Position numbers and translations under genes: made by a program. This document shows positions 1 to 8,169 of a stretch of DNA of 53,806 nucleotides, piece after piece (the first letter of the stretch is position 1; each line of letters begins with the position of its first letter). The notes under the pieces were generated by a model. It saw only the letters and a program-made list of their open reading frames with translations, searched no databases and was not told the DNA's origin. Where the stretch lies: contig NZ_JASHKR010000031.1 in NCBI RefSeq assembly GCF_030056815.1, forward strand, positions 1 to 53,806, given 5' to 3'. Origin of the DNA: Rhodococcus sp. IEGM 1379. GTDB taxonomy: Bacteria > Actinomycetota > Actinomycetes > Mycobacteriales > Mycobacteriaceae.

Positions 1-30
1 TCCGATATGTCCAGAAGGCTGGAACTGTGA
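1..30 (+). CDS. dprE1: DprE1 C-terminal end (partial)
   Basis: The first 30 bases read in frame 1 as SDMSRRLEL followed by TGA. This resembles the C-terminus of the FAD enzyme DprE1 (decaprenylphosphoryl-ribose 2-oxidase) as I remember it. The next gene is dprE2, the known partner. The stop TGA overlaps the GTG start of dprE2 in a GTGA, which implies translational coupling. Only nine residues are visible, so the call rests mainly on synteny. Confidence 0.7.
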   Translation, partial: SDMSRRLEL

Positions 31-788
31 TCAACGCTGTAGGTAACCCGCAAACTGTTTTGCTTCTCGGTGGAACGTCCGAGATCGGCCTCGCCATGTG
101 CGAGGAGTACCTGAAGAAGGCGCCGGTTCGCGTCATTCTGGCGACGCTCCCCGGCGATCCCGGCAGCGATGCCGCGGTCAAGCAGTTGGAAGCCAAGGGC
201 GCCACCAAGGTCGAGGTTGTCGACTTCGACGCCGTGGCCTTCGACAGCCACCCCAAGGTCATCGACGCGGCGTGGTCCGGCGGCGACGTCGACGTCGCGA
301 TCGTTGCGTTCGGTCTGGACGGCGACCCCGAGGAACTGTGGCAGAACCAGCGCAAAGCTGTGCTGGTCGCAAACGTCAACTACACCGCGGCAGTGTCCGT
401 CGGTGTGTTGATCGGCGAAAAGATGAAGGCTCAGGGCTTCGGCAAGATCATCGCGATGTCCTCGGTTGCCGGTGAGCGCGTCAAGCGCGCCAACTTCGTC
501 TACGGCTCCACCAAGGCCGGCCTGGACGGCTTCTACCTGGGCCTCGGCGAGGCGTTGGCAGAGTTCGGGCCGAGCGTGACGGTGGTACGTCCGGGCATGG
601 TGCGCACCAAGTTCAGCGCACACGTCAAGGAAGCGCCGCTCACTGTCAACAAGGAAGACGTCGCGAAGCTCGCTGTTGCAGCGTCCGACAAGGGCAAGGA
701 AATTGTCTGGGCTCCGGGTCCGTTCCGCTTCGTGATGATGGGCCTGCGCCACGTCCCGCGCGCGGTTTTCCGGAAGCTGCCCGTCTAA
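27..788 (+). CDS. dprE2: DprE2, decaprenylphosphoryl-2-keto-arabinose reductase
   Basis: A 253-residue short-chain dehydrogenase/reductase. It has an N-terminal Rossmann motif ([13 protein letters not shown], residues about 12-24), an active-site Ser (IAMSSVAGE) and the catalytic YGSTK (YxxxK). With DprE1 it epimerises decaprenylphosphoryl-ribose to decaprenylphosphoryl-arabinose, the only arabinose donor for arabinogalactan. DprE2 carries out the NADH-dependent reduction of the keto intermediate. The length matches the mycobacterial protein (about 254 aa). The GTG start overlaps the upstream dprE1 stop, and aftA follows after 10 bases, so the three genes look like one operon. Confidence 0.95.
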   Translation: MINAVGNPQTVLLLGGTSEIGLAMCEEYLKKAPVRVILATLPGDPGSDAAVKQLEAKGATKVEVVDFDAVAFDSHPKVIDAAWSGGDVDVAIVAFGLDGDPEELWQNQRKAVLVANVNYTAAVSVGVLIGEKMKAQGFGKIIAMSSVAGERVKRANFVYGSTKAGLDGFYLGLGEALAEFGPSVTVVRPGMVRTKFSAHVKEAPLTVNKEDVAKLAVAASDKGKEIVWAPGPFRFVMMGLRHVPRAVFRKLPV

Positions 789-798
789 GCTCATTTTC

Positions 799-2742
799 GT
801 GTCACAGACAACAGCCGAACCAGCTCTGACAACGATCCCCCCGTCGCCGTGGCGTAATGCCGCGGCGACGGTGGTGGAAATGCTGCTCGCTGCACTCGTT
901 GCCGTCGTCGTCGCGGCGGCAGGACTGTTCGCTTTCAGCAAGGTCGACTGGCCGGCATTCACGTCGTCGAATGTCACGCAGGCTGTCACGACGGTCCTGC
1001 AGGTCGTCTGCATCGCCGTTATCGGTATTGCCGTCCTGATGTTCCGCGCGCAGAAAGCCGAACGTTTCGCGAAACTCCTGTCGTGGGTCGGACTCTCGGG
1101 ATTCGTGACGACGACGCTCGGGCTTCCCCTCGCTGCGACAACCTTGTATCTGCACGGGGTTTCCGTCGATCAACAGTTTCGCACCGAGTACCTGACCCGG
1201 CTCACGGATTCTGCTGCGCTGCATGACATGACGTACGTCGATCTGCCGCCCTTCTATCCGGCCGGCTGGTTCTGGGTCGGCGGGCGGGTAGCGAACCTTC
1301 TGGGCCTGGACGGCTGGGAGGCGTTCAAGCCTTACGCAATCGGCTCGTTGGCAGTTGTCGCCGTCGTTGCGCTCGTATTGTGGACCAAGCTGATTCGACG
1401 CGATTGGGCTGTTGTTGCCGCGTTGGCCGTCACGGCCGTCGTGTTGGCGTACAACTCTCCCGAGGCCTACGGCGCCGTCGTCAACCTGCTGATTCCGCCG
1501 GTGCTGATCTTGGCGTGGGGCGCGCTGGATCGGCCTGGCGCACAGCGCTTCGCCGGAGCGGGCGCTGTTGTGGGCACCGGTTTGTTCCTTGGATTCGCCG
1601 CAACCGTCTACACCTTGTACCTCGGGTTCACTGCCTTTGCCGTGACGTTGATGGCGGTCGTTGCCGCGGTACTCGCCGCACGGGCTCAGAATTCGTGGAA
1701 AGCTGCTCTGGGGCCGCTGGTTCGTTTGGCAGCAATCGCAGCAATCTCCGGCCTGGTCGCGCTGATCGTGTGGGCTCCTTATCTGATCAAGGCCATCTCG
1801 GGCGCTACGGCAGAGTCCGGCACGGCGATGCACTACCTGCCGGATTCCGGTGCGGTACTGCCCTTCCCGATGCTGAAATTCTCACTCGTCGGCGCGCTGT
1901 GCATGTTGGGCGCCGTCTGGTTGATTTCTCGTTTCCTGTTCTCACGTCGCGCACGCGCGCTGGGCATCGGCGTTATCTCCGTCTACCTGTGGGCTCTGCT
2001 GTCTATGACGGTTACCGTCGCGGGCACCACCCTTCTCGGATTCCGGCTTGAACCCGTACTCATTGCTCTCCTCGCAGCAGCCGGCGTGTTCGGGTTCTTC
2101 GAGTTCGCGAGGTGGATTGTGTTGGCCACCAGTGAGAATCCGCGGGTCAAGGCAGTGCTGGTCGCACTCGGCGTGATCGGCGCAATTGCTTTCGCGCAGA
2201 ACATCCCGCAGGTATTGGCTCCGGATATCGCTGTCGCCTACAGCGATACCGACGGCAACGGCGAGCGGGGCGACAAACGTCCACCCGGAGCCGAAGCGAA
2301 TTACGCCGACGTCGATCGCATCATTCGTGAGCAGTTGGGCCGCGAACCCCATGACCTCGTAGTGCTGACGGCCGACATCGGATTTTTGAGCTTCTATCCG
2401 TACTACGGGTTCCAGGGACTCACGTCGCACTACGCAAATCCGTTGGCAGACTTCCGCGCTCGCGCGGAACTGATCAAGAAGTGGTCGGAACTCGAAACGC
2501 CGGACGAGCTGATCGCGGCTTTGGATTCCGCACCGTGGCGAGCACCCGACGCCTTTGTCTTCCGCCAGGGAGCCGACGGCTACACCTTGCGTCTGGCCGA
2601 GGACGTCTACCCCAACGATCCCAATGTCCGCCGATACACGGTCACGTTCCCGAAAGAACTGTTCGACAGCCCGCAGTTCACGGTTACCGAGCAGGGACCA
2701 TTTGTGGTGGTAACCCGCACCGGCGCAAGCCGACCGGGATAG
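799..2742 (+). CDS. aftA: AftA, galactan 5-O-arabinofuranosyltransferase
   Basis: A 647-residue polytopic membrane protein of the GT-C type, with about ten hydrophobic segments up to residue ~460 and a soluble extracytoplasmic C-terminal domain. The first large loop has DQQFRTEYLTR and DLPPFYPAGWFWVGGR, patterns I recognise from mycobacterial AftA. The enzyme transfers the first arabinofuranose from decaprenylphosphoryl-arabinose onto the galactan chain, priming it for the Emb enzymes. It starts with GTG ten bases after dprE2. In M. tuberculosis embC follows directly; here about 5.4 kb of other genes lie in between. Confidence 0.92.
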   Translation: MSQTTAEPALTTIPPSPWRNAAATVVEMLLAALVAVVVAAAGLFAFSKVDWPAFTSSNVTQAVTTVLQVVCIAVIGIAVLMFRAQKAERFAKLLSWVGLSGFVTTTLGLPLAATTLYLHGVSVDQQFRTEYLTRLTDSAALHDMTYVDLPPFYPAGWFWVGGRVANLLGLDGWEAFKPYAIGSLAVVAVVALVLWTKLIRRDWAVVAALAVTAVVLAYNSPEAYGAVVNLLIPPVLILAWGALDRPGAQRFAGAGAVVGTGLFLGFAATVYTLYLGFTAFAVTLMAVVAAVLAARAQNSWKAALGPLVRLAAIAAISGLVALIVWAPYLIKAISGATAESGTAMHYLPDSGAVLPFPMLKFSLVGALCMLGAVWLISRFLFSRRARALGIGVISVYLWALLSMTVTVAGTTLLGFRLEPVLIALLAAAGVFGFFEFARWIVLATSENPRVKAVLVALGVIGAIAFAQNIPQVLAPDIAVAYSDTDGNGERGDKRPPGAEANYADVDRIIREQLGREPHDLVVLTADIGFLSFYPYYGFQGLTSHYANPLADFRARAELIKKWSELETPDELIAALDSAPWRAPDAFVFRQGADGYTLRLAEDVYPNDPNVRRYTVTFPKELFDSPQFTVTEQGPFVVVTRTGASRPG

Positions 2743-2771
2743 ACCTCACAGCGGGTTTCCCGACGAGGGCG

Positions 2772-2800
2772 TTGACGCAGTGCCCTCCGCACCCTAACTT
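2772..2800 (+). promoter_or_regulatory. Leaderless promoter of the TetR gene
   Basis: A -35 TTGACG (2772-2777), a 17-base spacer and a -10 TAACTT (2795-2800) are followed six bases later by the GTG start at 2807. The transcript would start on or next to the GTG, so the mRNA would be leaderless. No Shine-Dalgarno sequence is present. Confidence 0.6.
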
Positions 2801-2806
2801 CATACG

Positions 2807-3415
2807 GTGACGAGAACCGATGCCCGAGCGGCAATGATCGATGCGGCCGAGCGATTGGTGGCAGAGCGTGGCCTGGCCGCGATGACCTTGCGTGATGTCC
2901 AGACCGAAGCGGGGCAGGCAAACAAGTCGGCCGCGCAGTACCACTTCGGTTCACGTGAAGGACTGCTGACAGCGGTGGTTGATTCTCGGATGAAGCCTGC
3001 CGGGGAGCGTCGACGCGAACTCCTCGACGCAATCGACCTCGGGCCGCAGCCTCCCACCATGCGCCAACTGGTGGAAGCGTTGATCCTGCCGTTGGCAGAG
3101 CAAACCATCGAACGTGAGCACAGTTTGTACGCTCGGTTCCTTGTGCAGTCGATTTTCGATCCGGCGATGTCGTCGACCATCCGTGAACACATGCGCGCTG
3201 AGAGTTTCCGGGACGTTCGACGTCGGATCGAGTCCATCTCCCTATTGCCGGCTGATATCGCGGAGTTGCGGACGGGCACTCTGTCGGTTCTCAGTGTCGT
3301 TACTTTTGCCACCTGGGAAGGCAGAATTCACGGACCGGAGGAGTCTGCGCCGATCGTCGCCGATCTGATCGAATGTTGCCTCGGTGCCTTGAACGCACCC
3401 GCGCCGGCGCGGTAA
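2807..3415 (+). CDS. TetR-family transcriptional regulator
   Basis: A 202-residue TetR/AcrR-type repressor. The N-terminal helix-turn-helix spans about residues 8-52 (MTLRDVQTEAGQANKSAAQ, then YHFGSREGLL, the usual Y-F-x-S/G-K/R-E-x-L ending). The C-terminal part is a helical ligand-binding region I cannot assign. It stands alone between aftA and the ANTAR-like gene. Its own promoter (2772-2800) suggests it is transcribed separately from dprE2-aftA. The target is unknown; autoregulation or control of the neighbouring porin and membrane genes is only a guess. Confidence 0.85.
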   Translation: MTRTDARAAMIDAAERLVAERGLAAMTLRDVQTEAGQANKSAAQYHFGSREGLLTAVVDSRMKPAGERRRELLDAIDLGPQPPTMRQLVEALILPLAEQTIEREHSLYARFLVQSIFDPAMSSTIREHMRAESFRDVRRRIESISLLPADIAELRTGTLSVLSVVTFATWEGRIHGPEESAPIVADLIECCLGALNAPAPAR

Positions 3416-3521
3416 GTCCCCACCGTTCACACCGAGTTTGTCGCCGTCATCTCCGGGGTATTCGGCTGTTACATGGCGCAGTTGACAGCGACTGCATCCA
3501 CCCATCTTGCCGGGGCAGGTG

Positions 3522-4124
3522 ATGACATTGAGCGAACTCATTGCTCCAAGTCGCGAATTGGTTCCGCACCGCGCAATCTTGGATGCAGCGGAGCACACTC
3601 TTGTCATTGCGCGGGGGCGGCCGTACGGCGCGGAGCAAGCGTTCCACGAGTTGCTGGGTGTTGCCATCCGCCATCGCGTCGAAGTGCTCACTCTGGCGCG
3701 GGCACTGATCGATGTCTCCGCCGCACGCCCTCCGGACGACCTTCCCGCGGACACTGCGCATACGGTTGCACTCCAGGAGTGGGGCGACCTCTTGGATCTA
3801 CCTGTGCAGGAACAACCCTCGCAGGAGGACGGAGCCTCGGACAGCATCGAGCCTGCTGTGGAGTTCCTGCTCTCCTCAGATACCTCCGGACGCGTCGTGA
3901 ACGTGTCGCTCGCCTTCACTATCGGCGCGATCATCGGACTCTTCGCTCACGACTGGATGGTCTTGTTCATCGCGACTGCGGCGTGCACGATCTGGGCGTC
4001 GGCGGCGATCGTCGTGAAAATCGTTCGACTTTCACGCGCACACAGTTGGGCGAGTTCCGATACTCAAACCAAGCCGACTACTCAGGGCAGCAACAACTCT
4101 CGCCGTCACGCTATTGCAGCGTAG
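3522..4124 (+). CDS. ANTAR-like RNA-binding domain protein with two C-terminal membrane helices
   Basis: About 200 residues from the ATG at 3522; GTG 3519 and TTG 3507 are in-frame alternatives. Residues about 15-65 read ILDAAEHTLVIARGRPYGAE then QAFHELLGVA and LTLARALIDV. The spacing of small and hydrophobic residues (A-x3-L...G...AF-x2-L...LAR-x-LID) fits an ANTAR domain, which binds paired RNA hairpins to prevent termination. A linker rich in Q, E and S follows, then two hydrophobic segments (about residues 127-170, around SLAFTIGAIIGLFAHDWMVL and ATAACTIWASAAIV) and a basic polar tail. No receiver, GAF or PAS sensor domain is present. The pairing of ANTAR with a membrane anchor is unusual. 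The ANTAR call is by eye from the residue pattern. Confidence 0.65.
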   Translation: MTLSELIAPSRELVPHRAILDAAEHTLVIARGRPYGAEQAFHELLGVAIRHRVEVLTLARALIDVSAARPPDDLPADTAHTVALQEWGDLLDLPVQEQPSQEDGASDSIEPAVEFLLSSDTSGRVVNVSLAFTIGAIIGLFAHDWMVLFIATAACTIWASAAIVVKIVRLSRAHSWASSDTQTKPTTQGSNNSRRHAIAA

Positions 4125-4147
4125 CGGCGAGAGCAGTCACGTCACTC

Positions 4148-4864
4148 TTAAAGACGCTGCGGCACACCGTAAGTCACTACCGTGTCACCATTGGACGTCA
4201 CTGCCTTTGCATACGGCCGAATGGTTACCGGGCCGAGCGCACCCTGCACATACCCGTGAACTCCGGACAACCGCACCGACGCTTCCGGACCGTCGAACGA
4301 CTGGTCTGACAGCAAGGCGACGTCGGTGATTCCGCCCGGAGTCAGATCGACATCAAGTTCCTGCGACGGGATGATGTCTCCGCCGATCACAAACCCGTTC
4401 GAGATGTCGAGTCCCAGTATCGGGTTGTTCACGATATCGCCGATACCGAGATTCGTTCCACCGGTCACGCCCCAGTCGAGTCCCGGAGTGTTGAGCACGA
4501 CAGTTGCACCGGCCAAGGCGATCGGGTAACCGATCTGATAGCCGATTGTCAGTTTGGTGCCTGTGAAACTGTCGGCACCGGGTCCGTCGATCTTTACGCC
4601 GGCAATACCGTCGTGGAAGAACTCGACGCTGAGCGGGGAACTGTCGAGCGGCGGAACACTATGGATTGACGTGTCCATCTGTAGAACTTCTATCCGGTTT
4701 CCTTTGGAGTCGACAATCGAACTGGCATTGTCGACGCCTGCCGATGCGCTGGTGCTGCCCAAGGCGATGGCAAGGGCTGCGACTGCCCCGACCACACCGA
4801 TCCGAGACCTTCTTCCCACACTGTTCTTAGTCGCTTCGCCGTCACAAGCCCGCGTAGTCGTCAT
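4148..4864 (-). CDS. MspA-family outer-membrane porin
   Basis: A 238-residue precursor from the ATG at 4864; GTG 4819 would give a shorter, more typical signal peptide beginning GRRSRIGVVGAV. The signal ends ALGSTSASAG and the mature protein starts GVDN. The mature part follows MspA closely: DGIAGVKIDGPGADSFTG, KLTIGYQIGYPIAL, VSGVHGY-like RLSGVHGYVQGALGPVTIRP and the C-terminal TVVTYGVP. MspA proteins form octameric beta-barrel pores in the mycolate outer membrane for small hydrophilic solutes. It is convergent with the ANTAR gene (23-base gap). Its upstream region (4865-5214) is shared with the divergent membrane protein gene. Confidence 0.92.
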   Translation of the reverse strand: MTTTRACDGEATKNSVGRRSRIGVVGAVAALAIALGSTSASAGVDNASSIVDSKGNRIEVLQMDTSIHSVPPLDSSPLSVEFFHDGIAGVKIDGPGADSFTGTKLTIGYQIGYPIALAGATVVLNTPGLDWGVTGGTNLGIGDIVNNPILGLDISNGFVIGGDIIPSQELDVDLTPGGITDVALLSDQSFDGPEASVRLSGVHGYVQGALGPVTIRPYAKAVTSNGDTVVTYGVPQRL

Positions 4865-5214
4865 GCACAAGCACCATCCCGTCCGGTAGTGGCCCCGGAC
4901 GTATGTCCAGTTCGTGGACAGAGCAGGAATCCGTCGGGGCTGTGTGAACGAATTCGGGTTTCACGAATTCGAGCAAGACTCTTCCGAGGTACCCACGTCA
5001 CAAAGCCGTCAAACTGCGGCGGCCGATGATCTCGATCCGAGCACGGCGGATCCGAAATCCGCGAAAGAACGTGTCACAAATGTCCCGCTCATCGCACTGT
5101 CGGCGAACTGTGAACACATTGTTCGTTAGGCTGACGGGATAAGTTACCGAATCGATACCTGAGTTGCCACCTCGTAACCACCGAGGTGGATGACATCCGG
5201 AAGGCTCCGACTGC
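4865..5214. other. Divergent intergenic region, mspA / membrane glycosyltransferase
   Basis: A 350-base region between two divergent genes, with no convincing ORF. It holds two copies of ACGAATTCG 15 bases apart (4948-4971) and several GTCACA words (4997, 5073). A CCGGAAGG Shine-Dalgarno sequence (5197-5204) precedes the ATG at 5215. A possible -10 TAAGTT (5140-5145) lacks a well-spaced -35. Confidence 0.6.
4949..4971. repeat. Twin CGAATTCG palindromes, 15-bp period
   Basis: Two identical 8-bp palindromes CGAATTCG (4949-4956 and 4964-4971), each preceded by A, lie 85-107 bases upstream of the mspA start. The 15-bp period is about 1.5 helical turns. This is a candidate regulator site for mspA or the divergent gene. 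Confidence 0.4.
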
Positions 5215-7038
5215 ATGACCGAGACTCTGCCCGAAGACCGACAACAGCTGGTCGAGGCAACCCCCGGGCGGGTCCGCATCGTCGTCAACCGCAGTCGAAT
5301 GATCGATCTGGCGATCATGGTGATCTTCGTCCTCGCTGCGGCGTGGGTGATGTCCAACCTCTGGCGCAATCTGGAATCCGGATACCTGGTCAATGCCGGC
5401 CGCGACCAGTCCATGTGGGAATGGTTCTTCGCCGATACTGCTCACGCTCTCTCGCAGTTCCGCACGCCGTTGTACAGCGACCTGCTGAATTACCCGCTCG
5501 GCGTGAATCTGATGGCCAACACAGCGATGTTCGGCATCAGCATGCCGCTGGCGCCGCTCACGCTGATCTTCGGTCCGACGCCGGCGTACGCGATCGGGTT
5601 GACGCTGGGCCTCGCTGGTACCGCAATTGCCTGGTACTGGACCTTCTCCCGTCACGTACTGACCGGCGATTCCATCCGCACCAAATGTGCAGCCGCAGCC
5701 GGTGGCGCATTCTGCGGATTTGCCCCGGCCATGATCTCGCACGCCAACGGACACCCGAACTTTGTCGGCTTCTTCGTAATTCCGTTCATTTTCATGCAGG
5801 TCATCCGTGTTTCACGTGGAACCAAGCCGGTCCGGGACGGAATCATCCTGGGACTTCTGATGGCCTGGCAGATCTTCCTCGGCGAAGAACCGCTTCTCAT
5901 CTTCACGATGTCCGCGCTCGTGTTCGGCGCGGCCTACGCGTGCTCGGATCTCACTAAAGCGCGAGCCTCGATCAGGCGCAGCTTGCCCGGCCTGGCCGTC
6001 GGCGCGATCGTGTCCATTCTCATCACGGCAGTTCCGCTGTACTCACAGTTCTTCGGCCCCGCCAGCTACGACGGCGTCGGCCACGGTCAGGCCGGAGCCG
6101 ACTTCGGGGCATTCACCACCCTTCCGACCGAATCCGTGGGCGGCGACTCGAACGGCGCCGAGTTCCGAATGAACCCCACCGAGGAGAACGCGTACTTCGG
6201 TTGGCCGATCGTCATGCTGATCCTCGGCGGGACCGTGTGGCTGTGGAAGAACAAGCTCGTTCGTGCCGGCGCAGCTGTCATCGTCTTCATGGGTGTGCTG
6301 TCGCTGGGATCCGAACTTGTGTACAACGGCGATCACACCGGCATCACCTTGCCGTGGAAGTTCCTGGCGCACTTGCCCCTGTTCGAATCGGTCCTGGAAT
6401 CCCGCTTCGCGATGGGTGCGATTCCCGCTATCGGACTGCTTCTGACACTCGGCACCTATCGCGCGCTCGTGGAGATCCGGGATCCTCGCATCCAACGTCG
6501 CATCGTGCCCGGCGCCTGGTTGATCGTGTTGGCGATCGCATCGGTCGTTCTCATTCCGACGCGCATCGATACCGTCGAACGCCCCGCCACTCCCGAGTTC
6601 ATCAGCAGCGGATCATGGGAGCAGTACGTCAGCGACGGCTCTCTCGTATCGATACCCGTATCCAACGGAGAAGAAGTGCGGGCCATGCAGTGGCAGGTCG
6701 ACTCCGGTTTTGCCTTCCCGATCGCCGGCGGCTACTTCGTCGGCCCGCATTCGATCACCCGGGGTGGCATCTACGGCGCCGAGTCACGTCCCACCTCATC
6801 ACTCCTGGTGAAGACCAAGGAAACGGGCCAGATCCCCGCCGTCGACGCGACTACCCGTGCCAATGCACTGACAGATCTCCAGTTCTGGCACGCCGACGTC
6901 CTCGTGCTCCCCAAAGCTGACGACGACAACGCCCTGCGTCAGACTGTCAACGATTTGGTGGGCTTCGACGCCAAGCCTGTCGACGACGTCTGGGTGTGGG
7001 ATGTTCGGAGCCTCGTGAGCGGCGAAACCACCAACTAG
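5215..7038 (+). CDS. Putative GT-C-type membrane glycosyltransferase
   Basis: A 607-residue protein with roughly ten to twelve hydrophobic segments (residues about 28-450) and a soluble C-terminal domain of about 150 residues. The first segment is followed by an extracytoplasmic loop with the acidic motif NAGRDQSMWEWFF and then FRTPLYSDLLNYPLGVNLMA, the layout of GT-C enzymes that use polyprenyl-phosphate sugars. I do not recognise the exact family or substrate. The position between aftA and the emb genes makes an envelope glycan role plausible, but that is context only. A CCGGAAGG ribosome site lies ten bases before the ATG. The stop abuts the stop of the convergent map gene with no gap. Confidence 0.65.
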   Translation: MTETLPEDRQQLVEATPGRVRIVVNRSRMIDLAIMVIFVLAAAWVMSNLWRNLESGYLVNAGRDQSMWEWFFADTAHALSQFRTPLYSDLLNYPLGVNLMANTAMFGISMPLAPLTLIFGPTPAYAIGLTLGLAGTAIAWYWTFSRHVLTGDSIRTKCAAAAGGAFCGFAPAMISHANGHPNFVGFFVIPFIFMQVIRVSRGTKPVRDGIILGLLMAWQIFLGEEPLLIFTMSALVFGAAYACSDLTKARASIRRSLPGLAVGAIVSILITAVPLYSQFFGPASYDGVGHGQAGADFGAFTTLPTESVGGDSNGAEFRMNPTEENAYFGWPIVMLILGGTVWLWKNKLVRAGAAVIVFMGVLSLGSELVYNGDHTGITLPWKFLAHLPLFESVLESRFAMGAIPAIGLLLTLGTYRALVEIRDPRIQRRIVPGAWLIVLAIASVVLIPTRIDTVERPATPEFISSGSWEQYVSDGSLVSIPVSNGEEVRAMQWQVDSGFAFPIAGGYFVGPHSITRGGIYGAESRPTSSLLVKTKETGQIPAVDATTRANALTDLQFWHADVLVLPKADDDNALRQTVNDLVGFDAKPVDDVWVWDVRSLVSGETTN

Positions 7039-7800
7039 TTACCTAGTCAGAATCAGCGGTCCGTCCTCGGTGATCGCCACAGTGTGTTCGCTGTGGGCCG
7101 CTCGCGCGCCGGAAATCGTCCGCAAGGTCCAACCGTCGGCGTCGTGGCGATAATCGTCGGTGCCGTCGGCGATGAGCATCGGCTCGATAGCGATGACAAG
7201 GCCGGGCCGAAGTCTCAGGCCTTTGCCGACGCGACCTTCATTGGGCACATCCGGTCCTTCGTGCATCTCGCGCCCGATGCCGTGACCTCCGTGATCGGCG
7301 AGCATCCCGTACCCGAGACTGCGGGCGTGGTTTCCGATCGCGGCTCCGATGTCGCCCAATCGATTTCCCGGTAGCGCGGCCGCAATGCCCAGTGCCAGAG
7401 CCTGATCTGTGGCATCGATCAATGCCTGATCTTCACGCCGCCCTTGGCCGACGGTGAAGCTGATGGCCGAGTCGCCGCACCAACCGTCGAGTTTCGCTCC
7501 GCCGTCGATGCTGACCAGATCGCCGTTCTTCAGTCGATAGGCGTCCGGAATACCGTGCACTACAGCATCATTGACACTGGCACAGATGACACCCGGAAAC
7601 GGCGATGCCCCGTGGGGCGCGTAGTTGAGGAACACCGGCGATGCTCCCGCCCCGGATATGACGTCTGCGGCGATCGCATCCAACTCGAGTAGTGTCACGC
7701 CGACGCGAGCATTTTCTCGCACTGCAGCCAGAGCCTGTGCCACGATCTTGCCCGCAGCCGCCATTGCGTCGATCTCTCCTGCAGTTTTCAGTTCGACCAT
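7039..7800 (-). CDS. map: Type I methionine aminopeptidase
   Basis: From the ATG at 7800 the product is 253 residues, starting MVELKTAGEIDAMAAAG. The open frame extends further upstream, but GGGAG at 7810-7814 sits nine bases before this ATG and fixes the start. Metal-binding residues of the pita-bread fold are visible: D in LVSIDGGAKLDGWCGDSA (two Asp), H in GGHGIGREMHEGP, E in IAIEPMLI and E in HSEHTVAITEDGP. The substrate-side His is in VVHGIPD. It removes the initiator Met from nascent proteins in the cytosol. It lacks the N-terminal zinc-finger/SH3-binding extension seen in longer actinobacterial MetAPs. It is divergent from an XRE regulator across a 50-base gap. Confidence 0.95.
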   Translation of the reverse strand: MVELKTAGEIDAMAAAGKIVAQALAAVRENARVGVTLLELDAIAADVISGAGASPVFLNYAPHGASPFPGVICASVNDAVVHGIPDAYRLKNGDLVSIDGGAKLDGWCGDSAISFTVGQGRREDQALIDATDQALALGIAAALPGNRLGDIGAAIGNHARSLGYGMLADHGGHGIGREMHEGPDVPNEGRVGKGLRLRPGLVIAIEPMLIADGTDDYRHDADGWTLRTISGARAAHSEHTVAITEDGPLILTR

Positions 7801-7814
7801 CGTCAACATCTCCC

Positions 7815-7850
7815 TTGCTCGAATAACTATACCGGTATTACTATAGGCAT
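7815..7850. promoter_or_regulatory. map / XRE divergent control region with palindrome
   Basis: The perfect 10-bp palindrome ATACCGGTAT (7829-7838) is flanked by two direct ACTATA copies (7826-7831 and 7840-7845). On the plus strand TTGCTC (7815-7820), an 18-base spacer and TACTAT (7839-7844) would start transcription at the ATG at 7851, so the XRE mRNA could be leaderless. On the minus strand TATAGT at 7831-7826 could serve map. A repressor bound here would cover both promoters. Confidence 0.5.
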
Positions 7851-8120
7851 ATGGTGCGTGTGCCGTTGACGGCGGAAGAACTCGAACGAGGACAGCGACT
7901 GGGCGAACTCCTGCGCTCTGCACGCGGCGACCGGAGCATGGTCCAAGTGGCACTTGATGCCGGAATATCCGTGGAGACCTTGCGCAAGATCGAGACAGGC
8001 CGCATCGCGACACCGGCCTTCTTCACCATCAGCGCAGTTGCCGAAGTGTTGGACATTTCACTCGACACGCTCGCCAAGACACTCGAAACGCCGCAATCGC
8101 GGGAAAAAGCCGCATCCTGA
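7851..8120 (+). CDS. XRE-family helix-turn-helix regulator
   Basis: An 89-residue single-domain DNA-binding protein. The Cro/CI-type fold spans about residues 12-75: LGELLRSARGDRSMVQVALD, then AGISVETLRKIETGRI, then FFTISAVAEVLDISLDTLAK. No ligand-binding domain is present. It starts at ATG 7851, directly after the palindromic map/XRE region, with no Shine-Dalgarno sequence. It ends 49 bases before the first emb gene on the same strand, so read-through into emb is possible. Regulation of itself and map is the simplest inference; an effect on emb is speculative. Confidence 0.88.
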   Translation: MVRVPLTAEELERGQRLGELLRSARGDRSMVQVALDAGISVETLRKIETGRIATPAFFTISAVAEVLDISLDTLAKTLETPQSREKAAS

Positions 8121-8155
8121 GTCCGTCTCTCAGGATGTGACGGGCAATACTCGCC

Positions 8156-8161
8156 TAACAT
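8156..8161 (+). promoter_or_regulatory. -10 element for leaderless start of first emb gene
   Basis: TAACAT lies exactly eight bases before the GTG at 8170, with no Shine-Dalgarno sequence in between. A clear -35 is not visible. The same arrangement occurs before the second emb gene, glf and the first plsC. Confidence 0.5.
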
Positions 8162-8169
8162 CGTTCCTT

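Noticed and set aside
3473-4309. 278-codon frame overlapping the ANTAR-like gene on the same strand
   Set aside because: Arg/Ser/Cys-rich without motif, and it runs into the 3' end of the convergent porin gene. The 3522-4124 frame has an interpretable domain and membrane helices.
4148-8120. Accessory block as a recent horizontal island
   Set aside because: Base composition and codon use look like the neighbours, and no integrase, flanking repeats or tRNA end was seen; only gene order differs from M. tuberculosis.
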